DNA from: Serilophus lunatus
Lineage: Eukaryota; Chordata; Aves; Passeriformes; Eurylaimidae
NCBI GenBank assembly: GCA_013399895.1
Contig: VXBA01000467.1
Coordinates: 62,001 to 126,000 of the forward strand
Direction of reading: 5' to 3'
DNA length: 64,000 nucleotides
Of the stretch, positions 51,891-64,000 are shown in pieces. Position 1 is the stretch's first letter, and each line of letters starts with the position of its first letter. Position numbers and translations under genes: made by a program. Under the pieces are notes generated by a model. The model was not told the DNA's origin. It worked only from the letters and a program-made list of their open reading frames with translations, and ran no database searches.

Positions 51891-52405
51891 GGGTTCCAGT
51901 TCTCGAGTTTTCTCAGTGTCCTCTTCCTGTGCTTGCTGCCTCCCTATTGGACAGCGGCAGCAGTGGTTGCCGCCCCCCTCCAAGATTTCACCACAAAGCA
52001 ATATGGCGTTCCCACCAGAATGCCTCACAGCCGCACTTTGCTGGAAGGAGGAGCTGCAGCCACCACCCTGCCAGCGTTGTGGGGTACCCGGGGGCCCAGG
52101 GCTGCCAGCGGCAGCGCTTATGGGGCCACACCAGCTGCCACGGGTCCACTCCATATGGCAGTGCCACAGGGAAACAGCTGGGAGCAGCCCCCATACCCGC
52201 CCGGCAAGGCGCTGGGACGGGATCAGCCCTGCAGGGCCCTGGGGGGCACTCCATGCCTGCAGGGACAGGCCCAGCCCCACATGACCCCAGGGATGGGGGT
52301 CTCGCCATCCTCACCTGTTCCCCTCTCAGAAACACGGAAAAAAATTTTAAAAGACAACCCCTCTTCTCCCCAACCTAAGAAACCTTTCAGGTTAAACCCA
52401 TAACA

Positions 52406-52410
52406 TTATC
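52406..52410. repeat. Target-site duplication TTATC, right copy
   Basis: It is identical to 51414-51418. CR1 sequence continues directly after it. Confidence 0.88.
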
Positions 52411-53335
52411 CTGTGCTCTTCAGTATCTTCATAAATGATTTGGACATAGGACTGAAGGAGATGCCATGAAGTTTGTAGAACAAGCTGTTGACTCCCTCAA
52501 AGGCAGGAAGGCCTTGCAGAAAGACCTCCACAAATTAGAGGACTAAGCAAACAACAACCATATGAAGTTCAACAAGGGAAAGTGCTGGATTCTGCACCTG
52601 GGATGAGGCAACCCAGGATGTACAGATTGCGGAAAGAGATGCTGGAAAGTAGTGCCTGGGAAAGGGACCTGGTGTCCTGGCTGACAGCAAGTTGAATATG
52701 GGTCAGCAGAGCCCTGGCAGACAGGAGGGTCAACCGTGTCCTAGGGGGCATCAGGCAAAGAATCACCAGCTGGTTGAGGCAGTTGATTGCCCTGCTCTAT
52801 TCTGCAGTGGTGCGATCTCATCTTGAATACTTAATGCAGTTTTGGTTAATATAATAATGATTTTAAGCTATTAGAGAGTGTCCAAAGGAGGGCAACAAAG
52901 ATGGGGAAGGGCCTGGAGTGGAAGCCGTATGAGGAGCTGAGGACTGAGATCACTTGGCCTGTTCAGCCTGGAGAAGAGGAGACTGAGGGGAGACCTCATT
53001 GCAGTTACAACTTCCTCGTGAGGGGAAGAGCAGGAGCAGGCACTGATCTCTTCTCTGTGGTGACCAGTGACCAGACCCAAGGGAATGTCCTGAAGTTGTG
53101 TCATAGGAGGTTTAGGTTGGATATTAGGAAAAGGTTTTTCACCTGGAGGGTGTTTGGTTGCTGGAAGAGGCTCCTCAGGGAAGTGATCACAGCATAAAGC
53201 CTGACAGAGTTCAAGAAGCATTTGGACAATACTTTCAGGCACATGGTGTGACTCTTGGGAATGGTCTTGTGCAGGGCTAAGAGTTGGATTCCATGATCTT
53301 TTTGGTTCCCTTCTAACTCAGCATGTTCTGTGATA
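52411..53335 (+). mobile_element. CR1 LINE, 3' segment (reverse-transcriptase C-terminus and 3' UTR)
   Basis: This continues the copy at 50165-51413. CTCTTCAGTATCTTCATAAA and then TGATTTGGACAT encode LFSIFINDLD, the block that follows GVPQGS..LGP in CR1 reverse transcriptase. The split falls exactly at the LTR. Further on, about 52795-52850 gives VVRSHLEY.MQFW, and 53095-53160 gives LCHRRFRLDIRKRFFTWRV, both CR1 ORF2 C-terminal landmarks. The 3' UTR ends ATGTTCTGTGATATG (53324-53338), a short version of the CR1 tail. Several stops and frameshifts show that it is inactive. The open frames at 52569-52766 minus, 52871-53242 minus and 53101-53343 minus are antisense shadows; 52901-53197 plus is an ORF2 remnant. 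Confidence 0.94.
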
Positions 53336-56300
53336 TGTGCCAAATCAACACTCTGGATCTAGGTTGAACCTCCTTTATGACTTCACCTTAGAATAAGGAA
53401 CACAGCTTTTTCTCAAATTTTAGTAGGCTGAAAAGACTAAAGGCTTAGAGACTTGCAAATATAGAACAAGGGGAGATGAAATGAGAATCAAAACTTTTTT
53501 CTGTATCAAAATCAACTTAATAGTCTGCTAAAACAGAATTAGGTTATTCCAAGTACAACAACTGTTTTTTTCTGTCACTAGTGGACTCTATTGCACAAGT
53601 ACACAACCATTTTCTAAGGATGTGCATCCTACCTTTCTAGAATTTACTGGATTCCTTTGTCACAAACTAGTGATCGGAGATCTGCCTTACCCTCAAAGGA
53701 TATAATTTTTAGTAGTTATTTAAACACTGTGGTAATTCAAAATACATATGTAGTTGAGAGATGTAATTAAATGCAAAAATCCACTCTAGATTTTACTTTC
53801 TTTGCAAGACACTTTATAAGAATGCAAGCACTGCAGCATCAAATGAATTGTGAAAACATAGATTTTTAAAAATCAACAACAAAAGAAACAAACAAACCCA
53901 AGCAATACCACAAAGTTGTAGGAATGGAATGCAGACAACTAGAAGGAGGGAAAAATACAAAAAAATTAGAAAATGTATTCAGCAAATGAGGACTGTGGAA
54001 GAAAAGTTTAACTACAACAGGAAGTTATGTTTGTATACATATTAACGATTCTAAGTGATTAGTGAGAGCTGAATATACATTACACTTGGCAAATATGCAA
54101 GCAAAAGAAAGTATGACTACATAGAAATGTATACATATTATCCATATGTGCTCCTCAGACACTACAACTTACCATGTGAAATTTCTTAATATCATTACTT
54201 TAACATGAAATTAAATATGTGCTTCAAGTCTTTTATTCAGTTCCCTTTCTAAAAGTTCTATTTTCACTCACAGTATTTCAGTCAGATATATTTCAGTCAT
54301 AAAATGAAAGTGAGGCAAACTAGGTTCTAGTATACTCTCTCAAAATACAACACAATAATTAGAGACAAGAAGAAAACAAGTCTATTACAATCTCTTACAT
54401 ATACTTTTCTGGAACTGTATGGTTGTATCCTTCTTCACCACCTCAGAATACAGTCAGGCTGCTGCATCTATTGCTTCTCAAATATTCATAGGGAAGTACA
54501 ATATCTAAGTGCAGGAACGGGGAAAACAGTAAGTGGTACCTCTATAAAAGATTCTGCCAAAGGCTTCACTAGCAGCACGTCACATTCAGACATGCTAGTT
54601 GGCATATGTTATTAAGATCTCATTTAAAGCTAGATAATGAGATCAGAAGGCCACACCTCAGGAATCAAAGGAGGAGAAAAACAGAAAATAAGAAAAATCA
54701 TGGAAACAGTGGGATGAAAGTGAGTGAGCACATCCACATTAGTGAAGTAGACAACCTGTTATGAGCAAGAAGAGAAGCTACATCTGGGGGGGATTTTAAG
54801 AAAAGCAACAAGGCCCATATTTGGAAAGAGCATCAAAATATACAATAAGAATTTACTAGCAAGTATTTGTGAAATTTAGCAGATCCTATTAAAGTATGCA
54901 AGATGAGTCTATATGTATTCACAGAGGAGAAAAAGAAGGAAAATGACCACATGCATGTGATTTGAATCCTTCCTACACTTGCTCAAATGGGATTTTGACC
55001 AGATTCTGACCTCTGCCAAGCAACAGGACAAGGATGACAAAGGGTGGATTCATTACACTCCTACAATTGATTATCAGAATTTGTTCTTCAGAAGTGAAAT
55101 AACAAAAAGCAAATTTCCCAGTTGAGGGAATAGACTCACAGAAATCAAAAGTAAATAACAAGGACACAGCTTATCCAATCTTATTTAAAATTCCTTAAAA
55201 GACTGATAAGGTAAAAAGAAATAAGCTGTCTGGGATGGGTTGGAATGCAAATAAATAAGTAAAGCACTACAGGAATAAAACCAGAATTTAGTTAGATTCC
55301 AATACAATATATCACTCAAAGAGTACTGAGCACATGGAGAGAGCTGACAAGTTAAATCATCAAAGTAAATTATATAAATGAACTTAAAAATACTTGGACA
55401 TTTTTATGATGAGAAAGAGAAAAGGGTATTGAAGGTTATAGTAGATATAAACCAGGCAGGAGGGGATATAATAAACTTAAATAAGAACTTTCTTGGTTCA
55501 GATGTACTTTTCCAGTTCAGAAATTCCTTTTTTACCATACTGGTGATTAAATAAAACCAACTCTTATATGTTAAGTATCTCCTAAGTACCATAATCATTG
55601 CTCCAGAAGTTATTATACATGGTTGCACACAGAAACCTCCAACAATTTCCCTTTCCTTCTGGCCACAAAACACTCCAGTGTTCACTAGACTGACAAGTTA
55701 ACATGTAGCACTAAGATCAGAACTCATAAAATTTGTACCCAAAAGAAATTGGTTTCCTCTCATCTGACTCGCAAAGAAACACTCAAGCAAGCTGGATATA
55801 CTTTTCAGCATTTACAGAACTAGCCATACACACTCTCTTCCAGTATAGAACAGGACAGACACATAGTAGCAAATATAGCATGCCAAACACCTTGATTTAG
55901 TTCTCATCTGTATTAGTTTTAGCCAAGTAAAAAGACAGCATAGATAAGAAATTATGGGCGGATAAAAAAAAATCAGAATATCTTGCTTTAAGCAGAACAA
56001 AGCAATATTTTTCCTGCAGAAGTCTTGTAATCGTGATCATTTAGAAATAATACAAGTTGCTGAGAGGGCTGTTACATGGTTATTCCAGATAAGAGGTGTT
56101 CTATTGTTTGCTTGCTTAGAGGACAGGTATAACTATAAAAATTGACATACCTTTGATTTTTATTCCTCCTGCACATCATTCTTTTTCTCCATCATTCCTA
56201 AATAACTCCACAGACCTTAAGAGTATTCCTAACCACATCATCTGAAGGATCAACAGTGCTTTATGCTAACCTGACATATGCAGGTAAAATTCTCCCATAT

Positions 56301-57895
56301 CAATAAGTAGTTTGAAACTAAAAGCAAAGTAAGTCCTCACTGCTCTAAGTGTGGCACCTCAGAAGAAACAGGATAGATATAACACCAGCATTTGCATTTC
56401 TTTTAGTTTCACAATAGACCTTACCAAAATACATTAGATTTCTTATATATCTGCTGTGCTAGCTTTAGCAATTGTTGACAACTTGTCAACCGAAGGAAGG
56501 TGAAGAACAAAGGCACCCTTATTCTTGGATCCCATCTAACATGTGAGTCATTTTTTTTCTCCGTATACAAAGTATAAATTTCCTTCTTCTTTGTCTTGGA
56601 AATATACTAAAGAGAACAAACTAATAAGCCTGACAGCTGTTATAATCTGTCCTTGCCTCACATGTCCACAGGAATTAAGTTGTTCAAAAATCAAAGTAAA
56701 AAAATTCAAAACGCAAATAAGATTTTGTTCTCAATCCCCTTTGTTTCAAGCTGGTTCTCCATACAGTATTAGCTTGACAGTTCTAAAATCTGAAAACTTT
56801 TGCTCATCCCAGAATATCAGCAATGAGAGCTTAATTTACTGCTATCTCTTGCCCATAAGCTTCAGATATGATATGGAGAAATTGCTGTCAGCAAAACGCA
56901 GAGTATTCAGCCTTCTGAACCACCCAAATTCCCATCTTTCAGCATTGAAAGAATGAAACAAATGTATCTATTATGGTAATGGGAGATAACCAGCAATGGT
57001 CACACAGTCAATACTTCCAAATGTATGTGGTTTTCATAAAATGGCCTGATTTCCTAGCTTTAAAGCTAGAACCAAACATGCCTTACCCAGGGTTCCAGGA
57101 CTCTGCCACTACTTCTGTAGTGACAATCACCAGATAAAGATTTTATTGTAAGCCTACAGGGAATACTTTTTAATTTGTACTGTTTCCCTCCCAAATTCCC
57201 CACATAAAAAGTCTCAAAGCATAACCACTCCTCTGGGAAGTTTAATTGCCAGGAGCAGCTGTGATGTAACAGGGTATGATTCTTCTCTACATATGTGCCA
57301 CTTATACTTCCTGCCTAAACAACTTCCCACTGAATATTCATGAAAATATTAACTGAAATGAAACTTTAGTTTTTCCTAGGTTTGTCTGAAATAATTCATA
57401 TTTTCTGTCCTACCCTAAGACACACGGAGATAGTAAAAAAAAAAAAAAAGTAAAAAATTATTCTTACCACATCCTACATGACACTATCTATGTAACTTGT
57501 ATAAAAATGAAATAGATAATCAAGGGGGTAATTCTGTAACAGTAGAGAAAAGAGACATTTAAAAGGGCTGTTCATGCAATACTTAAAGAAAAGTACTGGA
57601 ATTCAGAAAGATTTTATTATATTCTCATATCCAAGGAAATTTTTATAAGATTTGCAAAAGACATTTGTTTTCTGTGTTCTCTGAAGGATGCTGATAGACT
57701 AAGGTAAAAAATCTTGGGTTATTCAAGTGAAAAGCAGATTACACATTGAGTACAAAGCTGCAAACAGCCAGTCTTCACTCACTGAAACTTATATTCTTCT
57801 ACCCTCTGTCTCTCAAGACAGTTGCATTCACATTTGGCAAGGCACATACAGGATTTCATCCTGTAACATGTGATGGATACAACAGACTTCACTAA
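53336..57895. other. AT-rich non-coding DNA
   Basis: An A15 run lies at 57435-57449. The frames 55404-55685 minus and 56543-56956 plus (137 codons) show no recognisable domain. The words GGACTCTGCCACTACTTC near 57096 recall MIR, but the context is too weak to call. Confidence 0.5.
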
Positions 57896-57900
57896 TACAG
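57896..57900. repeat. Target-site duplication TACAG, left copy
   Basis: TACAG directly precedes the LTR and recurs at 58430-58434. Confidence 0.85.
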
Positions 57901-57950
57901 TGTACTAGTTTGAAATCAAACCAGTGGGAGATCGCAAGTCAGAATTATAT

Positions 57951-57956
57951 TTTAAT
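57951..57956 (-). promoter_or_regulatory. LTR polyadenylation signal variant ATTAAA
   Basis: The plus strand reads TTTAAT, 50 bp inside the LTR's 3' end, at the expected distance for an LTR poly(A) signal. Confidence 0.5.
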
Positions 57957-58172
57957 AGAAAAAAAAATTAAAAGAAATAAATAAATGCAGAAGTACAAGA
58001 ACACTGACAAAGTCAGATACACCCTGACACTCTATGGTAATAGCAGTCCAAGCAAAGCAGTTCCGTTGAAGCAGTGATCCTATGAAAAGGAAAGGGGTGA
58101 GAAAGTCCAATGGTAGCTCTTGTCCTCTGGGAGTCCAGTAGGTAAGCGCTCCTGTGGTGTTCAGAGTCTCAG

Positions 58173-58181
58173 CTTATATCC
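58173..58181 (-). promoter_or_regulatory. LTR TATA-like box GGATATAAG
   Basis: This is a TATAAG core on the minus strand near the middle of the LTR. Confidence 0.5.
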
Positions 58182-58429
58182 AGGATGGAATAGTTGTCTC
58201 CTCCCTCTGGGCAAAACATCTCACAATGGGATGGTGAGTCGTGTGATAAGGCCTGATGGGCCCATTAACAGCAGATAGTCCAGGAAGGAGCTATCTCTGA
58301 GTCATGGGGCGAGGCATTGATGGCCCATTAACAGAAGATAATACAGAGAGAAATGGCAAGGAACACTGTTTCACCAGCTGTTTCAACAGCTAACGGAGAT
58401 GGTAATAGAATATGCTTCAACCTAGGACA

Positions 58430-58434
58430 TACAG
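58430..58434. repeat. Target-site duplication TACAG, right copy
   Basis: It matches 57896-57900 exactly. Confidence 0.85.
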
Positions 58435-61400
58435 AGACACACTCACTTCAATGACCTGCTAAAGTCCTTAGTAAGTATTAGACTGATGCTTACTCTGTAT
58501 TGTGCTTCAGGATCTGATCTGTCTCAAGGAGGCTCTCAAAAGGAGAATGCATAAGGAAAACCTCTGCATGGAGAAACAGTACAGTCTCATGGTGCATACT
58601 TAGCTTGTATATGAATTCTCAGACAATTTTTAATTTTAAAAGCTTTTCATTTCTTATTTGGTCACTTTTTCTCTATCTATTGCTTTTCACTTTCCCCATT
58701 AACATAGTAAATGGATCAAATAAACCCTGAACAAAAATTTGAGAATAGACTCCTTTACTACTCAGTGTCTGGTGACAATATCCAGGTTGTTTGGTGTTCT
58801 CCAATCATTTACTGAATAATTTCTGTAAGCATTCCAGGAATTATAGAATCATCTTGAGGGACATAGAGTAAATCTAATACTAGTGTTTGAGATGGGCTAA
58901 TGACTTTACACCAGATACAAATATTGCAGGATATGTCAGTTCTCTGATGTGAGGGTCATAATTCTCACTGCCTCACACACAAAAAGATATTTACTTCTTC
59001 AGGCTTCATTACCCAGAGATGCTGTTTTACAGTCAGATTTCTAAGCTGTCACTAGATAATTGCAGGAAGGTGAGCAAAAGGCTTTCCCCTTTCCACACAG
59101 CTGTGTAAATGCTGCTCAAAATAATTTGTTCACAGAAATGTGAGGCCCAGATATTCCTTCCCAACCCTAGAAAATAGAAGTAGAAAGTAGGCCCATATCC
59201 TATCTGCTCTACCCATCTGCATTAGCACACCAAAAAGGGAAATTAATTTGGAAATATTTCACACATGTACTGCACTCATCTACTTTTACTCGTAGCAGCA
59301 CTAACATCTCGATTTGGTTTTACAAGTTTATTCTCTTAATGTTCACTTTTAGAATAAGAATTCATGCTGGCCAAGTCATTTTTAAGAGTTGTCCATGAAC
59401 ACAACCACTACAAGGTCTAACAAAATCAATGTTTTTCAAGAGATTCTTTCTCGCTAACTTCCCCTGAAAGACAGTAATAACAAACCTGAAGTCAGTTGAG
59501 CTATTTCACTGTCAATGGTAGAAAGTGGATGCCAAAAAAAAAAAAAAAGGGAAGGAAGAGAGCAGGGAGAACAGTCAGGAAAATTCAAAAATATCCATTT
59601 AAAGCCTATTCCAGATCATGTAAAGCTGGCAGTGCATTTGGCTAATCCCTCTAGTGCTTCATTGGAAAAATCACAGCAGGCAGCTGGATACAACATCCAA
59701 GGCTGCCCTTTCTTGTGTTTTTTCCATTTCTGGCAGTATATTGTCATACAAGCAACATCTGTCCATTTCCACAGACTGTGGCTGTACATTCAATTCAACT
59801 AAAACAGTTAAAGGGAAAAACAAAAGGTAAGGTTCACAGGGCACTGACTATCCAGAGCTCTTGGAATTCTGCAGGTATAGGACTCCTGATCCTGGCTAGC
59901 TCACCCTGTTGCAGAAATCACTGCAATCTTTTCCAGAGCTTTCATATCTGCCTCCTTCCAGACAATTGGCATCCATATTTCGAAGGCTTGATAATGGTGC
60001 TATTAAAGATTTTTCAAAAAGTGATTTGTGCAACCTTGTCCCTGACCTTGCACAAAAAACTTAGCAGGGGCAACCATAATTCAAGAAAAAACCATTATTA
60101 TTTACACAGCAGTGTAAGTACCAGTGAAATAGACCCATAATGAAGTCTTCAGGATGTATTTGCATGGATAAAGCACAATTTCCTTTTTCTACCACTGCCA
60201 TGTTTTTTCTTCAAGAAGTATCTAAACATTATACATGTCAGCTCAGGCAGAATCCTCTTCTTCATGTAGTGGAGTTCTGAGGTACTATACAGATGTAACT
60301 CAGTATCTTTTCGGGAAACCATATAGCAGTGCAAATCTGGTCCATTGCTATGTGGACTCTATATTGCTGCTTGTTTTTTAAATGATTTTCACTGTATCTG
60401 GTGGTTTCTACCAAGGGTACATATATTGAGCTTGGTACAGCTAAAATACATAAAACAAATGCCTGCCCCAAAGAGCAAGTAGTGGAAAAGGAAGTAAGAT
60501 TTTACATTTTACACAAAGAGAATGAAAGCCATAGCTCTATGTTCATTAGCACTAGTATATCAAAAAAATTCCAAACCATCAGAAACAAGATCAGGCCTAG
60601 GCACACACATTTTTTTCTTAAACTAGCCTCCCGGTGTAACACAGAAGTTACACTGGTTGTGGAAGGACAAGTTTTACCTGAACACCACTTAAGAAAGATG
60701 ATTGTCTTCCACATATTATTTAATAGAGTCACTGAAAAGAATTTTCATGATTCTGAAGTTTTTTCCATATTAAGAAAAGCAAAAGGAAATTTTTTTTGGT
60801 GCTACAGTAAAGGAGTTAAGAAATCATGTAAGCATGGATGGTGTAAAAATTTGTGCTGTGTTTTGGAGTTTCTACAATAAAGGAAAGAAGCCCCAGAATG
60901 CCTTTTACACTGTAAAGGCTTCTTTGCAGTTAATCACTCTGCCTCGTATATAAATATATTTGACAGGAAACAAAAACGATTTAAAAAAACATACTTCCAA
61001 GTTTTGAAGTGCTTATTATAAATACTCATCAGGTTGATCAAATGTTTGCATAAGTGATGAATACAGGTTAAAAGAAAAGTGTTTTAACAGCTTTTGGTCA
61101 GATGCATTATTTGCCACCAATCAAGGCACAAACAAAACAAGCTCAGCCAGAAGATATGTTTTGCTCTTTCTGTCCTCTTAGGTGAACATGTTTCTACACA
61201 CTTAAAATCCTAATCATTATCATAAGTTAGAAGAAAAATAATACTTTTATTCACAGAAAGTTTATCTGCCAATGGCATTTTAGAAGTTTCCCACAACATT
61301 ACACCCAGAATACTGTATTTCACTGTTAGTTCCTCACAGGCAAGTCTATTAAGCAAAAATTTTTGTCACAGGCTCCATGAAGGGCATTGATACATAGACT

Positions 61401-62999
61401 TAGCTACTTCATTTGGAAGCACATCCCTTTTTTTTTTTTGTCATCTCCCTTTAAAATTGCATGTAGAACTCTGACAATAGGCTGTAAAACGTGTATTCTG
61501 AAGCTTCCAGAATTTTAAATTAACTGACAAATATAAAATCAGTGTTCTCATTTAAATACACCATAAAGAGCAGGACTGCAGAGGTGCAGCTGAAGAGACA
61601 AGGCACATGAGTTGAGTAAAATTCTTAGAGGGTAAGAAGCAGTAGAAGAGAACATAGCTGGCTATTAGATTCTGCTTTCTAACAGTTTCTCAAGAGAAAA
61701 AAAAAATTACTCCTTTTACTTGATTACTACTTTTCCTTGTAAATATATGTCATAATGAAAATAAATTTTATAAAATATCATAAATTATTTTGATGTAATT
61801 AATTTTAAAGTAAGATCCATACTATTTGTACAGTTGGAAATAAAATCTAGGACAAGCTAGCACCTAGCTAATGAATAAATACCTTTTCATGTAAAAATAT
61901 TTTGCTCTTAGTGTTTAAGAAGTTACAATCTCCTACACAAATAAATAACTGCAAACATTTTCAAGTACACTTCGACAACACATCCAACTTGAAAACAACA
62001 TTCACTATGTTTTTTAAAAGTAATCTGTCTTGATTACTAGTCTTTAAAACTTCTCTCTCCCCCTCCTTCATTTTAGAATACTTTCATATATGAATCAGCC
62101 CCAGGGTCCTTGGAGCAATACCTCTTGTGGGCATTTTTCACTGCATGAAAGGGAAACCAAATTTTCCTGAAACCTCAAGGTTTGTTAAAAACAAAAAAAA
62201 AACCCAACAAAAGTCAACCTTATTACCTACTTCAAGAGTGATAACAGTCCATGGATTAGATGATATATTAAGTCTAGGTAGAAAACTAATATTTTGCTCA
62301 GAAATAACCCTGAATAGTTGCCTCGAATAACCGAAGGCCTGCTGAGTGCTATCTTTATTATATTTGCAAAGCAACTCATTTTGTTTTAACTATTAAAAGT
62401 AAAAAAAATCTCATGCTTAAGTCCAAGCAAAACATGCATGGAAGCATCTATTTCATAAAATGGAAAACTCTTGTCATATATAATGCTTGTTGCCTATCTT
62501 CATTGTGCTTTCAATCTACAGATATTGCACCATCAGAATGCACGGAAATTATGATTAAAATTAACATGTCGGTTGTGTGTGATAAATTACATGCATGTAC
62601 ACATACTGTGCTCGGAGGACATTTGTAGGTATAAAGTCCAAAAACAGGATGGCAAGGAAGGGAGAAAGAGAGTATTTCAGTCCTAGAGTATAAACTACAT
62701 TTTATTCAAGTGAATGGCAATCTTCACTTTGATTTGAAAAGAAGTTACATTCTACACAAAACGAGCTATAGATACCAATTGCTAAGCACATGTACATGTT
62801 ATGGTTGGCCACATCTCAGTCTGTCTTAAGACTGGTTTCGGCTGCATGTGTTTATTAGTATTGCATTACATGCATACAATATATACTTACATAGATTTTA
62901 TGGATTTAAATTTTGACTGTAATACTTTTTTAGAGACAATTTTACAATGAAGAGTAGGAACAGTGCTGCAAGCAGTCATTCAGACATTTCTTTCACTAG
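58435..62999. other. AT-rich non-coding DNA
   Basis: An A15 run lies at 59534-59548 and a T12 run at 61428-61439. The plus frames 59715-60140 (141 codons) and 60401-60880 (159 codons) have no recognisable motif. They are rich in Lys, Ser and His, as chance frames in such DNA tend to be. No RNA gene is seen. Confidence 0.5.
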
Positions 63000-63096
63000 G
63001 ATCAGTATTAGACACTTTCTTGAGCAGGGAGGTTGGACTACATGACCTCCAGGAGTCCTTTCCAACCCTAGGCATTCTGTGATTCTGCAATTCTGT
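63000..63096 (+). mobile_element. CR1 LINE 3'-tail fragment
   Basis: GAGCAGGGAGGTTGGACTAC, ATGACCTCCAGGAGTCCTTT and CCAACCCTAGGCATTCTGTG then ATTCTGCAATTCTG match the final 3' UTR block and octamer tail of avian CR1 on the plus strand. About 100 bp remain. The 5' limit is approximate. Confidence 0.9.
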
Positions 63097-64000
63097 AAAT
63101 TACTGAGACATCACACTATATACTTATATATTTTAACCAATATTCTTGATGCTGCAACTGCAGAAATCCCTCAATTTTATAACCAGTTGGTAAATTTAGA
63201 AATGCACATGTTTAAGTATCTGCTTGTGAAAACTGCATATGCATAGGTTTCAGATTTTGGAAATGAGGTCTATAAATCATCTGTTCCAAATGGTAATCAA
63301 GTGACAGCCATCAAATAGTCAGAGGTAATTACAAATTATTCCCTATTTCTACCATACCCTTGCAATCTACAACAATACACAGAATGCAAGCTAATCTGAA
63401 ACTTTCTGGCACACTGAATTATGAGACTCCACCAGAACATGATACTCATTAAGAGAGATGATTGGTGTGATAAGAAATGATGGATTTTGCAGCATAATTC
63501 CCTCTGCTTTCTTTGGCACTGGCATACATGAATTTACACCAGCACAAAAACTATTGCATAACATATGTCAGGACATTTCTTCATAAGCAACAGAAAACAG
63601 TTCATCCGTTCACTAGATGAGGAGGAAACACCATAAACCAAAGGGTGGAGAGAAACCAGGATGCCCCAAAGCCTTCCTGGAGCCCCACCAAAGAAACTTT
63701 AGTGCAGGGAAACTGGCTTTCCACAGCCAACCTTTTCCAGTCCCTCTGGTTTTGAATGTGCAACCTCAAACAAAACCTTAAATACTTAGCTTTTTAAAAG
63801 AGGGTGTTGGACTGGAATGATTAACCATAAAGACCAGCTCGTATTTCTTTTAAATCAACAGTTGTGTCCACTTAAAAGGCACTGAAAGGACACTGGTTTT
63901 CTTCTAAAGATTTAAAAAGCGGTAAAAGAAATATATCCTCACATTTCCTTTAAATTGCTGGTACTTCAGGAGCTTCTGAAACACTAGACTGTTTCATTGA
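63097..64000. other. AT-rich non-coding DNA to window end
   Basis: No gene is seen. The words GAATTTACACCAGCAC at about 63530 recall an old reptile/bird repeat motif but are too short to call. Confidence 0.5.

Larger units (their letters stand above)
51419..52405 (-). mobile_element. GC-rich solo LTR inserted in CR1, 987 bp
   Basis: A perfect TTATC duplication and the interrupted CR1 reading fix both ends. On the minus strand it starts TGTTATGGGTTTAACC, as does the LTR at 2590-4065, and the two agree over long stretches (for example GCTCCTCTGGGCCGGCTGCT at 51591 against the matching region near 2775). TATAAAAGGG (51881-51890, minus) and AATAAA (51485-51490, minus) are about 400 bp apart. The minus-strand 3' end reads TGTCCAAACCAA, not TGTCCTAAACTGGGACA as in the sister, so the terminal CA has been lost or changed. 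No internal viral sequence is present. The U3 half is GC- and CpG-rich, which explains the frames open on both strands (51588-52280, 51916-52284, 51929-52403 and others). Confidence 0.93.
57901..58429 (-). mobile_element. Solo LTR, endogenous retrovirus-like, 529 bp
   Basis: On the minus strand the element starts TGTCCTAGGTTGAAGC and ends TTTCAAACTAGTACA, with partly inverted termini (TGTCCTAG...CTAGTACA). A perfect TACAG duplication flanks it. A TATA-like GGATATAAG (58173-58181, minus) precedes an ATTAAA poly(A) variant (57951-57956, minus) by about 220 bp, and about 50 bp of U5 follow. The order and lengths fit a solitary LTR. It shows no clear similarity to the GC-rich LTRs or to the one at 7006-7683, so it is a separate family. 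No viral coding sequence adjoins it. The 5-bp duplication suggests an ERVL-like element by inference. Confidence 0.88.

Noticed and set aside
51588..52403. Overlapping open frames on both strands, up to 230 codons
   Set aside because: They lie inside the solo LTR nested in CR1. GC-rich composition leaves few stop codons, and no domain is visible.
56543..56956. 137-codon plus-strand frame
   Set aside because: It is Ser-, Lys- and Leu-rich chance-like sequence without a domain or any exon signals that I could support.
60401..60880. 159-codon plus-strand frame
   Set aside because: It shows no domain, signal peptide or family resemblance. About one frame of 140 or more codons is expected by chance in this much AT-rich DNA.
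1..64000. Search for CRISPR arrays, operons, tRNA box B words, rRNA or a compact multi-gene system
   Set aside because: There are no regularly spaced repeats, no GGTTCGA-type box and no gene clusters. The window is animal non-coding DNA.

Overview
The window looks like ordinary nuclear DNA from a bird, probably a passerine or close relative. This rests on the mobile elements. There are four CR1 (chicken repeat 1) LINE fragments, each ending in or near the family's ATTCTGTGAT-type 3' tail. There are five solitary long terminal repeats (LTRs) of endogenous retrovirus-like elements, three of them with exact 5-bp target-site duplications. There are also traces of old amniote MIR/L2-type SINEs. 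The rest is AT-rich, single-copy-looking sequence with short microsatellites and A- or T-runs.

I could not support any cellular protein-coding gene, tRNA, rRNA, CRISPR array or operon. The longest open frames outside the repeats are about 140-160 codons. They resemble no family I know, and about this many are expected by chance in 64 kb of AT-rich DNA. The longest frames of all (around 2.7-3.9 kb, 38.5-39.4 kb and 51.5-52.4 kb) lie inside GC-rich LTRs and are open in several frames on both strands, so composition explains them. The window is best read as an intergenic or deep intronic stretch.

Layout: single-copy DNA 1-2.6 kb; GC-rich solo LTR on the minus strand 2.6-4.1 kb, with an assembly gap; solo LTR on the plus strand 7.0-7.7 kb; CR1 3' fragment 8.2-9.2 kb; MIR trace 12.5 kb; MIR/L2 3' trace 20.6 kb; CR1 tail 25.6 kb; MIR copy 37.5 kb; GC-rich solo LTR on the plus strand 38.5-39.7 kb; a long CR1 (endonuclease plus reverse transcriptase remains) at 50.2-53.3 kb, split by a GC-rich solo LTR on the minus strand that is flanked by a perfect TTATC duplication; another solo LTR on the minus strand 57.9-58.4 kb; CR1 tail 63.0 kb.

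No genes work together here. The LTRs carry their own TATA-like and polyadenylation signals, and the GC-rich ones are the only CpG-rich patches in the window. They are therefore the most plausible places for any transcription to start. I found no previously undescribed system. The points most worth checking are the nested LTR/CR1 chronology, an apparent assembly duplication around a single N, a 28-bp near-identical motif pair 9 kb apart, and a strong G-quadruplex-type purine tract.
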